The position numbers and the translations under genes are program-made. Shown one piece after another: positions 7,760 through 15,218 of a stretch of 18,675 nt of DNA. Source of the DNA: Bacillota bacterium (GTDB lineage Bacteria; Bacillota_A; Clostridia; Lachnospirales; WQUN01); assembly GCA_009786175.1 (NCBI GenBank), contig WQTQ01000197.1:1-18675 (forward strand), in the 5' to 3' direction. The notes beneath the pieces are model-generated. The model was given only the letters and a program-made list of their open reading frames with translations, searched no databases and was not told the DNA's origin. Position 1 is the stretch's first letter; each line of letters begins with the position of its first letter.

Positions 7760-8578
7760 TTACTCGGTAAACGGTACGCTGGAATGGTGCAATAGGATTC
7801 TTACATCGCCATTGCTGTCCCTGTAAAAACCTAATGATTTTTCTACGCGAGTTACTTCGCCGTCACCGTTGGTCAAATAAACAGAGCCCATCCACAATGC
7901 GGTTTCGCCGCGTATAATGTGCTGCCCGTCATCGCCAAATCTAACAGCGGTCCACGGATTTAGAGCAAATCCGCCATCTTCGTCAATGTAGCCGCCGCCG
8001 ATGAAATAAGACGCTGCCGCAGCTTCTGTAAACCTGAAAGGAACTTCTTGGGCAATAGTTGGCTTGAACAGAACATATCCGTCTACATAGCCATACAATG
8101 TATCCAATACGCTTTGGGCAATAGACGCATAGTCTTCGTCATTGGCATAGGCAGTGCTTATTGCAACTAAGCCTTCTCCCCACGCTACTTGAAGCGCGGT
8201 AATTTCTGCTACTGTAATTGGGATTATGGCAGGAGCAGTATCTTCCGGGCAGGTGGGAGCAGGTGGGCATGGCGGACATGGCGGCGGCGGGGCAGGCTGC
8301 TCGGGAACAATTAAATTTGCGGTATTTGTTTCCCTGTCCCAGCTAACTTGAAAATTAAATATTTCTGCCATTGCGGCCACAGGCAAAAATGTCCTGTTTC
8401 CCATTACAAACGGAAGGCTGTCTTCCGCAAAATCTACTTCTTCTCCGTTAACAGTAACGGTAATGCCAAAAACGAGGTTTCTTGTTACGGGGTTTGCCAT
8501 TACAACAGTGCCGGTAAGTAGTACCGTTACCAACACACCAACTACAATCCCTTTTAACATTGCTACTTTCTGCTTCAT
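7760..8578 (-). CDS. Secreted stalk-domain protein with C-terminal iota-type carbonic anhydrase domain
   Basis: 272 residues in three parts. (a) Signal peptide 1-28, hydrophobic core about 8-26, likely cleavage after VMA. (b) Copper-amine-oxidase N-terminal-like 'stalk' domain, about 38-92 (VTVNGEEV, NRTFLPVAAMAEIFNFQVSWD), then a Pro/Cys-rich linker 94-116 with three cysteines (101, 104, 110). (c) A 150-residue C-terminal domain with the pattern of COG4337, the NTF2-like family that includes iota-class carbonic anhydrases of diatoms, cyanobacteria and Burkholderia: AWGEGLVAIS, LYGYVDGYVLFKPT (T174), ASYFIGGG (Y191), GFALNPWTAVRF, and the C-terminal HHSS motif (264-267). The family hydrates CO2, in some members without a metal. 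The conserved Thr, Tyr and HHSS residues are all present, so activity outside the membrane is plausible. The family call rests on remembered motifs, not a search. Start ATG 8578 with AGAAGGG upstream. Transcribed alone. Confidence 0.72.
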   Translation of the reverse strand: MKQKVAMLKGIVVGVLVTVLLTGTVVMANPVTRNLVFGITVTVNGEEVDFAEDSLPFVMGNRTFLPVAAMAEIFNFQVSWDRETNTANLIVPEQPAPPPPCPPCPPAPTCPEDTAPAIIPITVAEITALQVAWGEGLVAISTAYANDEDYASIAQSVLDTLYGYVDGYVLFKPTIAQEVPFRFTEAAAASYFIGGGYIDEDGGFALNPWTAVRFGDDGQHIIRGETALWMGSVYLTNGDGEVTRVEKSLGFYRDSNGDVRILLHHSSVPFTE

Positions 8579-8627
8579 GATAATTACACAACCCTTCTAG
8601 TGTTTTTTGGTCAATTCGACCTTTTTT

Positions 8628-8657
8628 ATTATAACATAGTCAAAATACACAATACAA
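8628..8657 (-). promoter_or_regulatory. Promoter of the stalk/carbonic anhydrase gene
   Basis: On the minus strand TTGTAT (8652-8657) and TATAAT (8628-8633) are 18 bases apart, with TGT before the -10 (extended -10). A GGTC-N5-GACC dyad lies downstream at 8609-8621 and could be an operator, but it is short. The 13-base stretch CTATGTTATAATA around the -10 is identical to that at the glgP promoter. Confidence 0.55.
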
Positions 8658-8710
8658 TAACAATTTTTTATATCAAATAATCCATATTATCCGGCACAGG
8701 CCAAAATAAA

Positions 8711-10582
8711 TTAGATTTCCGCCTCATTAAGCCAGGCATCTACACACGCATCACTTGGCATTTGAAGCCCTGCCCTTGGTGAAAGCGAAATATCAACGAC
8801 TTGGGGCCCATCCGGCAAACAGTTGCGTTTAAATTGCTGAGAGAAAAACCGTCTGTAAAAAATTTTCTGCCAGTGTGAAATTTCCGGTGGGGCATATTTG
8901 CCGTCAAACGCCAATTTTGCCAAGTTAAAAATTGATTTTGGCCCGCGGCCCCAACGTAACAAATGATAGATGAAAAAATCGTGCAGCTCGTAGGGGCCAA
9001 CAAGGTCTTCTGTAATTTGGGTTATTTGATCATTTTCTGCAGGCAGCAGTTCCGGGCTTACTTTGGTGGCCAGAATACTGTTAAGCACCGTTTTTAGCTC
9101 TTCGCATTGGCTGTTTTCGGCAGCATGCTCTACCAAGCAGCGGACAAGCGTCTTTGGCACACCTGCGTTTACTGCGTACATACTCATGTGGTCGCCGTTG
9201 TAGGTTGCCCAGCCCAGAGCAAGCTCAGACAGACTTCCTGTACCAATTACAAAGCCGTTTACTTGGTTTGCCAAGTCCATCAGCACATATGTGCGCATAC
9301 GTGCCTGGGCATTTTCAAATACTATATCGTACACGCCCTGCGGGTGGTTTATATCTTCCAGATGCAGTGCCACAGAAGCGCGGATATCAATTTCCCGGCA
9401 GCGGATGCCCAGTGCTTTACACAGGCGAAGTGAATTACTTTTTGTGTGGGTAGTGGTACCAAAACCCGGCATTGTAACAGCTGTAATTTCCGACACAGGT
9501 TTACCAAGAAAAGCATATGCGCGGACAGTTACAAGCAGCGCAAGGCAGCTGTCCAACCCGCCGGAAATGCCAATTACCGCCGCACCGTTTGTGTGGGATA
9601 TCCGCTTTGCAAGCGCGGCAGCCTGAATTGTTAGGGCTTCTTCCGCACCTTCCGCATCACGTACAAATGGTAATGGGTTTATTTTGCGGGTAAGGTTTTC
9701 ACAACCGATGTCTGCCAAAAAAGTTACACACAAATGTGAAGGCTGCGCAGTACCGGAAACCGGCAATTCTTTTCGGTCGTAGGCCAGTAATTCAAGATCA
9801 ATTTCAGACACGGCCCAGCCATCCCCAAAGGGCGGCGATTCTTGCAATATTTGTCCGTTTTCCGCAATTACGTTATGGCCGCCGAACACCAGATCTGTAG
9901 TGCTTTCGCCATGGCCTGCATTGGCGTACACATATCCGCACGTCTGCCGTAAAGACTGACTGCTTACCACACTTCGGCGGAAAGCCGGTTTGCCCACAAA
10001 CTCATGAGTAGCTGCAAGGTTAAGGATTATTGCCGCGCCTGCCATAGCGTGGCGGGTGCCGGGCGGAATTGGGGCGAGTAAATCTGTACCGATTTCCACC
10101 GCAAATGTAAAATCGGGCATGTTTTTGCATGTAAATAGAATATCCGTACCAAAAGGGATTTCCATGCCGTGCCAATTGACGGTTTTTGTATGGCTTAAAG
10201 AGCTGAAATGTTGAGAAATACAGGATTTTGGTACAAAGCCCAGTATCTGCCCGTCTAAAATTATCGCTGCTACATTGTACAGCTTCCCGTCGTATTCCAA
10301 CGGAAGCCCAACCGCCACAATAACATCCTTGCCCTTACAGAAATCTACCAGCACGGCCAAGGCTTCTTTCGCACTGTTTATCAAAGTCGGCTGCAGGAAT
10401 AAATCTCCGCAGGTGCTGCCTGTTATGCATAGTTCCGGCAAGCACAATAAATGCATTTTCTGCTCTTGTGCCTTTTCTATCAGCCCGCAAATATTTTTCA
10501 CGTTGTAGCTGCAATTAGCGACTTGTATTACAGGTGTTGCCGCCGCTGCGCGTACGTATTTATCAAAAATTTTTGTTTGCAT
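8711..10582 (-). CDS. nadE: NAD+ synthetase, two-domain (glutamine-hydrolysing architecture) with degenerate glutaminase site
   Basis: Makes NAD+ from nicotinic acid adenine dinucleotide, ATP and an amide nitrogen. 623 residues: N-terminal carbon-nitrogen hydrolase domain (about 1-280), then the ATP-dependent synthetase with SGGLDS P-loop (340-345), GTGSLSELALGWATYNGDHMS, VSPELLP and a C-terminal FKRNCLPDGP/LSPRAGLQMPSDA. The glutaminase triad is incomplete: E50 (LPEL) and K119 (VPKS) are present, but the expected VEICEDLW reads VEIGTDLL, placing Gly165 (codon GGT, 10088-10090) where the nucleophilic Cys should be. Free ammonia may therefore be the nitrogen source (inference). I chose ATG 10582, with AAGGAG at 10590-10595 and 7 bases spacing. 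A longer form from 10648 would start inside the promoter. The synthetase half is intact, so it is not a pseudogene. Confidence 0.93.
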   Translation of the reverse strand: MQTKIFDKYVRAAAATPVIQVANCSYNVKNICGLIEKAQEQKMHLLCLPELCITGSTCGDLFLQPTLINSAKEALAVLVDFCKGKDVIVAVGLPLEYDGKLYNVAAIILDGQILGFVPKSCISQHFSSLSHTKTVNWHGMEIPFGTDILFTCKNMPDFTFAVEIGTDLLAPIPPGTRHAMAGAAIILNLAATHEFVGKPAFRRSVVSSQSLRQTCGYVYANAGHGESTTDLVFGGHNVIAENGQILQESPPFGDGWAVSEIDLELLAYDRKELPVSGTAQPSHLCVTFLADIGCENLTRKINPLPFVRDAEGAEEALTIQAAALAKRISHTNGAAVIGISGGLDSCLALLVTVRAYAFLGKPVSEITAVTMPGFGTTTHTKSNSLRLCKALGIRCREIDIRASVALHLEDINHPQGVYDIVFENAQARMRTYVLMDLANQVNGFVIGTGSLSELALGWATYNGDHMSMYAVNAGVPKTLVRCLVEHAAENSQCEELKTVLNSILATKVSPELLPAENDQITQITEDLVGPYELHDFFIYHLLRWGRGPKSIFNLAKLAFDGKYAPPEISHWQKIFYRRFFSQQFKRNCLPDGPQVVDISLSPRAGLQMPSDACVDAWLNEAEI

Positions 10583-10619
10583 AAACATGCTCCTTGCTCC
10601 CATTTTTCTATTTGCAAAA

Positions 10620-10647
10620 ATTTTACCACAACGTGCAAAATGTTGCA
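10620..10647 (-). promoter_or_regulatory. Promoter of nadE
   Basis: On the minus strand TAAAAT (10620-10625) is preceded by TGG (extended -10), with TGCAAC (10642-10647) as a weak -35 at 16 bases. It overlaps the farther ATG at 10648, which supports the shorter NadE start at 10582. Confidence 0.45.
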
Positions 10648-10694
10648 TGTTTTTCTTTTAGCACTTGCAATCTTCCCCCACAGATGCTAAAGTC

Positions 10695-10722
10695 TCGACG
10701 TAGAATTACAATAACGTATAAG
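10695..10722 (+). promoter_or_regulatory. Possible promoter of the Na+/phosphate cotransporter gene
   Basis: TATAAG (10717-10722) with TCGACG (10695-10700) 16 bases upstream, four of six bases matching the -35 consensus. It is the only candidate in the divergent interval with nadE. The spacing to the ribosome binding site (CGGAGA, 10725-10730) is very short, so the assignment is weak. Confidence 0.3.
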
Positions 10723-10738
10723 ATCGGAGATAGTTTTG

Positions 10739-12460
10739 ATGGAACAAACACTTGTTGAATGTATCGAATGCGCGGAATATTTTGAGCCTTCGGAAACCAT
10801 TAAATGCGTAAGTTGTTATACAGCCGCGGCACCGGTGTCGATTTTCTTGGTAATTTTTATGATGTTGGGCGGCTTAGCAATATTTTTATTTGCTTTACAA
10901 CTGCTTAGCAGCGGCCTTCAAGAAGTAGCAGGCAAAAAAGCAAACAGAGTTTTAGAAATTTTGACATCCATCCCAGTGGTGGGAATGTTAGTTGGCGCGG
11001 TAATAACCATCGTTGTTCAAAGTTCTACTTTGACTACGGTAATGGTGGTAAGCTTTGTAAATGCCGCCATTTTGAATTTGAAACAGGCCGCCGCCGTTAT
11101 TATGGGGGCGAATATTGGCACCACTCTTACAGGACATTTGGTCGCATTTAACATTACAAGCATATGGATTTACTGCGCGTTTATAGGGTTTGTTATTTAT
11201 TTCCTTGCAAAGTCCAAAAACCTTAAAACCATCGGGCAAATTTTGTTCTCCTTTGCCATTCTGCTTCTTGGCTTGTCGCTGATGTCTGACGCAATGCGTC
11301 CGCTTCGTACCCACGAAGGTTTCCAAGACTTAATTGCAATGGTAGCAGAAAACCGCTTTTTAGGTATGTTGGTTGGCCTTGTTTTTACCGCGGTTGTGCA
11401 AAGTTCTACCGCCGTTACAGGCGTTATCGTTCTTATGACAATGGAGGACGTTATTTCTATACAGGCCGCGCTTGCACTTATTGTCGGTGCCAACGTGGGT
11501 ACATGTTTTACAGCCGTATTGGCGTCTTTAAGCGGCACCACAGCCGCAAAACGCGCCGCGGCCGTGCATGTCATAATCAACTTGTTCGGCGCACTGGTCT
11601 TCCTGCTGTTTATGCCTCAATTTGAATGGGCAGTAAGCTTCATTACCCCTTCCGGCTATGCGCCGCGTATGGCGGCTAACGCCCACACAATATTCAGCGT
11701 TGTAATAGTTGCCGTGTTTCTGCCATTAATTAACCAGTTGGTCCAATTTGTTACGTTTATCATACCGGAGCGTAAAGATGTAGACGTAGAAGAAGTCCAA
11801 AAAGACACCCGTTACCTGGACTGGAAGCTGACCCGTACCCCGGCAGTTGCAATTAGCTTAGCCCAGCAAGAGCTTTTGTACATGGCAGACTTGGCAGGGC
11901 AAAACATACGCCTTTCCATTGAAGGCTTGCTGGACAAAAAGAAGAAAAAACTGAGACAAATGAAACGGCAGGAAAAACTGGTAGACAGGCTGGAAAAGGA
12001 AATTGTCCGCTATCTGGCGGCAGTATCTCAAGTATCCCTGGGCAAAGACATGTCTATCCGCCACGCAGGGCTGCTGCACGCCGCCAATGACATCGAAAGA
12101 ATAAGTGACCACGCCAGAAATATTGCCCGCAGCGCGAAAAAAATAATCGACGAAGATTTGCAGTTTCCCCGGGAAGCATCCCGCGAAATTAAAGATATGT
12201 ACGGTCCATTAATAGAGCTTTACGACACCGCCGTAAAATCTGTAAGAGAGAACGATCCCACCCTTGCCGCCAGGATAAAACGCCTAAAAAGCCAAATAGA
12301 CTCCATGGAGCGCAGAATGCGCCTTGCCCACATTAAACGCATGGTAGAAGGCGAAATTAACGCTACAGACGGCATAGTCTTTTTGGAAATATTGTCTAAC
12401 CTTGAACGTATCGGGGACCATTCCGTAAATATTTCACATCTGCCCCAAGGCAAACTATAA
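10739..12460 (+). CDS. Na+/phosphate cotransporter (NptA/YjbB type) with PhoU-like C-terminal domain
   Basis: Sodium-coupled phosphate transporter of the PNaS family, inner membrane. 573 residues. Two inverted Na/Pi repeats each carry the signature QSST (94-97 in VVQSSTLTT, 221-224 in VVQSSTAVTG) within about eight hydrophobic segments (35-345). A soluble PhoU-like four-helix region covers about 360-570, with a Lys-rich stretch (DKKKKKLRQMKR) and the repeated ERISDH/ERIGDH motifs. ATG 10739 is preferred over TTG 10736; CGGAGA at 10725-10730 is the ribosome binding site. Unusual for the family, the first 27 residues carry C8-x2-C11-x11-C23-x2-C26, a possible zinc or iron site. It is divergent from nadE and convergent with ogg. 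Confidence 0.93.
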   Translation: MEQTLVECIECAEYFEPSETIKCVSCYTAAAPVSIFLVIFMMLGGLAIFLFALQLLSSGLQEVAGKKANRVLEILTSIPVVGMLVGAVITIVVQSSTLTTVMVVSFVNAAILNLKQAAAVIMGANIGTTLTGHLVAFNITSIWIYCAFIGFVIYFLAKSKNLKTIGQILFSFAILLLGLSLMSDAMRPLRTHEGFQDLIAMVAENRFLGMLVGLVFTAVVQSSTAVTGVIVLMTMEDVISIQAALALIVGANVGTCFTAVLASLSGTTAAKRAAAVHVIINLFGALVFLLFMPQFEWAVSFITPSGYAPRMAANAHTIFSVVIVAVFLPLINQLVQFVTFIIPERKDVDVEEVQKDTRYLDWKLTRTPAVAISLAQQELLYMADLAGQNIRLSIEGLLDKKKKKLRQMKRQEKLVDRLEKEIVRYLAAVSQVSLGKDMSIRHAGLLHAANDIERISDHARNIARSAKKIIDEDLQFPREASREIKDMYGPLIELYDTAVKSVRENDPTLAARIKRLKSQIDSMERRMRLAHIKRMVEGEINATDGIVFLEILSNLERIGDHSVNISHLPQGKL

Positions 12461-12490
12461 AACTACCCCCTGATATCAGGGGGTAGTTTT
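12459..12490. terminator. Bidirectional terminator, 32-base perfect palindrome
   Basis: A 16-base inverted repeat with no loop, centred between 12474 and 12475 (GATATC), flanked by A's and T's. It overlaps the stop codons of both convergent genes (transporter TAA 12458-12460 and ogg TAA 12490-12492). The core TACCCCCTGATAT is shared with 6602-6651. Confidence 0.85.
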
Positions 12491-13329
12491 TAGAACTCGT
12501 CGCCGTGACTTCGCGCGTAGTGGAATAAAAATTGCTGGGCGATACCGGCGTATTGCCGCAACTCTTCCGGAAAGCCGTTGGGGTATAATTTTGCTGTTAC
12601 GCGCTTCATCCAAACATCAAGCGGGAAGCATTCTGCCCGTCCAAAGCCAAACAGTAACACGCAGTCTGCCACTTTTGGCCCTACGCCGTGTACATCCAGC
12701 AACGCACGCCGTACCGTTTCCGTAGGCTGCCCGGAAATGCTTGCCAGATCCAACGTACCGCTTGCAACACGCCGCGCAGCATCTACTATGTACGCCGCAC
12801 GATATCCGCTTCTGATAACATCAAGGTCGTTTATCGAAAGCACAGCAAGATTGTCCGCCGTAGGAAAGGCAAAACCGCCGCATGGCAACGCTTTTCCAAA
12901 GTTTTGGCACAACAGCTCTATCATTTTTTTGATACGCGGAATATTGCTGTTTTGGCTTAATATAAACGAAATAAGAATCTCCCACGCATCTTGACGCATT
13001 AATCTAAGCCCCGGTGAAAACGCCAGGGCTTTAGTCATTGTGTCATAATTTATAAATAAATCCCGCAGGCCGCCATAACTCCGCCCAAGGTCGAAATAGT
13101 TTTTCCATGTAAGTTCAAACTCTTGCAGTGTAACATCCTTTAACGTAAGGTTGCTGTCAAACAGCTCCAACTCCAACCTGCGGCCATGGGCAATACCGGT
13201 AAATTTACCGCCACCGGCGAAAACCCAGCGGAAGGCTTGTCCACAGTCCAAGGTTTGTGCAAGGTCAAAATAGTTAACTCCGCCAAGAACAATGTCATTA
13301 CCTGCCTGCTGTATAGATGTGTAATCCAT
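12490..13329 (-). CDS. ogg: 8-oxoguanine DNA glycosylase (Ogg1 type)
   Basis: Removes 8-oxoguanine opposite cytosine and may nick by beta-elimination. 279 residues: an OGG_N-like beta domain (about 10-100, with DCGQAFRW at 28-35), then the HhH-GPD fold with SQNSNIPRI (125-133, matching the human Ogg1 CSSNNNIARI), the hairpin DVHGVGPKVADC with Schiff-base lysine K219, and catalytic aspartate D238 in PLDVWMKR. This is the eukaryal-type Ogg also found in clostridia, not MutM/Fpg. I chose ATG 13329: TAAGGAG overlaps the stop of the upstream gene, 11 bases before. The alternative GTG at 13341 overlaps the ribosome binding site. It lies 15 bases after the GH18 gene and is probably in one operon with it. 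Confidence 0.9.
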   Translation of the reverse strand: MDYTSIQQAGNDIVLGGVNYFDLAQTLDCGQAFRWVFAGGGKFTGIAHGRRLELELFDSNLTLKDVTLQEFELTWKNYFDLGRSYGGLRDLFINYDTMTKALAFSPGLRLMRQDAWEILISFILSQNSNIPRIKKMIELLCQNFGKALPCGGFAFPTADNLAVLSINDLDVIRSGYRAAYIVDAARRVASGTLDLASISGQPTETVRRALLDVHGVGPKVADCVLLFGFGRAECFPLDVWMKRVTAKLYPNGFPEELRQYAGIAQQFLFHYARSHGDEF

Positions 13330-13344
13330 TAAACTGCGCACTCC

Positions 13345-15132
13345 TTACGGGAAATAACGCTCAATTACGTCCCAAGTCTCTTCATTTTCCCAAAATCGCC
13401 GCCAGAATGCAACGCCTGCCAAATCATGTACAACATACACTTGCATTTTCGCGGCTATCGAACGGGGACACTCCAGCCATACACGATATTGAATGGCTTC
13501 ACCGTCTTCAATACTGCCAACCCTGCCGTAATAAGAGCCTATTTCCGGGTCCCACTCCCACTCTACGCCCCGCTCTTCAAAAAATTCCCGGGTAAAATCC
13601 ATAGTTCTGTTAACAGAAGTTGGGGGGGCGTCCTCTAATACAACTTCCCGCCATATACGGTTGTAAAGCGGAATACCCATCAGCAATTGCTCCCGCGGTA
13701 CTTCTTCCAGTATATTTTGCACACCCCGCTGCACCCAAGACAAGGACGCTACCGGCCCGCTAATTTCCGAAGTGCTGTGATGTTGGTCATATGTCATTAC
13801 CATAACAAAGTCCACAGTTAGGGCAATCAAATCCCGCCGATAAAACATGGTCCAAGGCTCGGGCACTTTAACCGCAGAAGAAAGCACAACACCTCTTTCG
13901 CGCATTGGTATTGCAAGTTCCCGCAAAAATTGTATTTTATACGGCCCTTCTTCTGCACTAAGCAAATGCTCGATGTCTATATTTATACCGTCCAGGTTGT
14001 ACACGTCTACATAATGAATAAGCTGATCTATTACAGTGCGGCGGGCATCACGGTTCATCAAAATAGCCCGTACGGCCGCGTTGTAACTGTCAAGAACTTT
14101 TGGCCATACATAAACACCTTGCTCGTGAGCCCAATTTACATAAGCGCGGCTTACATTTGTCCTAAGGTTTAAACTTTCCCTCTCGAAGTCGAACCATGTA
14201 GGCGAAACCACCGTAACACTACTGTGAAAAGGCGTTAGCATACGGTTTGCGTTTGCATCCTGGTTATGTGCCGTCTCCCAAATAAGGTTTATCCGCCCGC
14301 CGTCCCAGTTTGGCGGGTGTGGTGTGGTGTTGTCTATCCAGTTTGGCAAAATTCGCGGCCCGGCTGCGACATTATCCATTGTGAATATTCTATCAATGTC
14401 ATCTGCGGCCATATAGCCAAGTATACCCTGCGGTGTACGAACGCGCACAAAATCTACGTCACCATATTCCGAAAAAATTATAACTTCATCATCTTGACCC
14501 AACTGTACTGCAATCGCGGCTCTGTTTTCCGCCCTGTAGCGCACAGGTGCATTATTTGTAACTACCATACCTGTGGTCTGCGGCACAAGCGCAGACGTAA
14601 TAACAAGAATGTTATGCTCCGGATGATACTCAATGACTAATGGATACAAGCCCTGCACTAAATCTATAGGAAGAAACGTCTCGCCGTTTACACGCATTAC
14701 CGGCGTATCCAGCGGATGAGAACGGCCATTTATATAAAAACTTGTGCGCCCCGGGACAAACTCCAGCATTTCACGCCTGGTAGATGCAAAAAAAGTATTC
14801 GCGCTTTCATCCCAAAACAGAAACGGGTCTATTGTGTCACGCAAAAAAGTACCGGATAAGTATGCATAAAAATTACCGTTACGATACTCTATTATCGGCG
14901 CATTAACATCCCGCAAATGTTGGTCATCAAACACAATTTGCGGCGTCTCGGGGTCAAGAGCCCAAAATTCGTGAAAATGTATAATATCCCTGTTTCCCCT
15001 AAGAGCATCATCAAATACATTTCGGACCCGCGGCAAAATTACAAACCATATCAATGCGGCCGCTATTGCCACTACAATTAGTGTGACAGTAAAAGACAAC
15101 ATCAACGTGTTTATCTGCTTTCTTCTTCTCAT
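13345..15132 (-). CDS. Membrane-anchored glycoside hydrolase family 18 protein with stalk and SH3-like domains
   Basis: 595 residues. A short basic N-terminus and a membrane segment (11-32) form a signal anchor. Residues about 62-180 form a stalk-like (copper amine oxidase N) region, clearest at 131-178 (INGRSHPLD, RVNGETFLPIDLV, LVI). An SH3b-like region is at 187-250. The GH18 barrel covers about 277-590, with the catalytic motif DGINIDIE (381-388, acid E388) and MVMTYDQHH (445-452). Relatives include the spore-cortex and cell-wall N-acetylglucosaminidases YaaH/SleL/YdhD, so peptidoglycan is the likely substrate (inference). ATG 15132 is chosen because GGGAGGG lies 11 bases upstream; the longer form from 15195 lacks a ribosome binding site and would run through the promoter. 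Stop TAA is 15 bases before ogg. Confidence 0.87.
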   Translation of the reverse strand: MRRRKQINTLMLSFTVTLIVVAIAAALIWFVILPRVRNVFDDALRGNRDIIHFHEFWALDPETPQIVFDDQHLRDVNAPIIEYRNGNFYAYLSGTFLRDTIDPFLFWDESANTFFASTRREMLEFVPGRTSFYINGRSHPLDTPVMRVNGETFLPIDLVQGLYPLVIEYHPEHNILVITSALVPQTTGMVVTNNAPVRYRAENRAAIAVQLGQDDEVIIFSEYGDVDFVRVRTPQGILGYMAADDIDRIFTMDNVAAGPRILPNWIDNTTPHPPNWDGGRINLIWETAHNQDANANRMLTPFHSSVTVVSPTWFDFERESLNLRTNVSRAYVNWAHEQGVYVWPKVLDSYNAAVRAILMNRDARRTVIDQLIHYVDVYNLDGINIDIEHLLSAEEGPYKIQFLRELAIPMRERGVVLSSAVKVPEPWTMFYRRDLIALTVDFVMVMTYDQHHSTSEISGPVASLSWVQRGVQNILEEVPREQLLMGIPLYNRIWREVVLEDAPPTSVNRTMDFTREFFEERGVEWEWDPEIGSYYGRVGSIEDGEAIQYRVWLECPRSIAAKMQVYVVHDLAGVAFWRRFWENEETWDVIERYFP

Positions 15133-15150
15133 AAAATGAATTACCCTCCC

Positions 15151-15178
15151 GTCATTTCGGTTTTTACCGAAATTTGAC
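15151..15178 (-). promoter_or_regulatory. Hairpin in the leader of the GH18 gene
   Basis: TTTCGGT (15155-15161) pairs with ACCGAAA (15166-15172) around four bases, extended by GTCA/TGAC (15151-15154 with 15175-15178) past a two-base bulge. It ends next to the GGGAGGG ribosome binding site. It has no T tract, so it is not a terminator. It could be an operator dyad or an mRNA 5' stabilising or translation-control hairpin. Confidence 0.45.
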
Positions 15179-15185
15179 GCTGTAT

Positions 15186-15214
15186 ACTTTATCACTACAA
15201 TTTTGTTATTGCAA
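15186..15214 (-). promoter_or_regulatory. Possible promoter of the GH18-ogg operon
   Basis: On the minus strand TTGCAA (15209-15214) and TAAAGT (15186-15191) are 17 bases apart, each matching four of six consensus bases. It lies directly after the glgP stop codon. No terminator separates glgP from this promoter, so some read-through is also possible. Confidence 0.4.
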
Positions 15215-15218
15215 GTAA

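Noticed and set aside
8609..8621. GGTC-N5-GACC dyad as a defined operator for the carbonic anhydrase-like gene.
   Set aside because: Only four bases per arm; too short to list as a site of its own without comparative support.
8711..10582. nadE as a decaying pseudogene because of the missing catalytic cysteine.
   Set aside because: The frame is intact over 623 codons and every synthetase motif is conserved, so loss seems limited to glutaminase function.
10583..10648. 22-residue N-terminal extension of NadE from ATG 10648.
   Set aside because: It has no ribosome binding site, overlaps the likely promoter, and lacks family similarity; ATG 10582 has AAGGAG at 7 bases.
13330..13341. GTG start of Ogg at 13341.
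   Set aside because: The GTG overlaps the AAGGAG itself, so no ribosome binding site would serve it; ATG 13329 is 11 bases past AAGGAG.
14266..14640. Plus-strand frame of 124 codons inside the GH18 gene.
   Set aside because: The minus-strand protein has clear domains across this stretch; the plus frame shows nothing recognisable.
15133..15195. 21-residue extension of the GH18 protein from the ATG at 15195.
   Set aside because: It would read through the likely promoter and the leader hairpin, whereas ATG 15132 is followed by a standard basic signal-anchor start and has GGGAGGG upstream.
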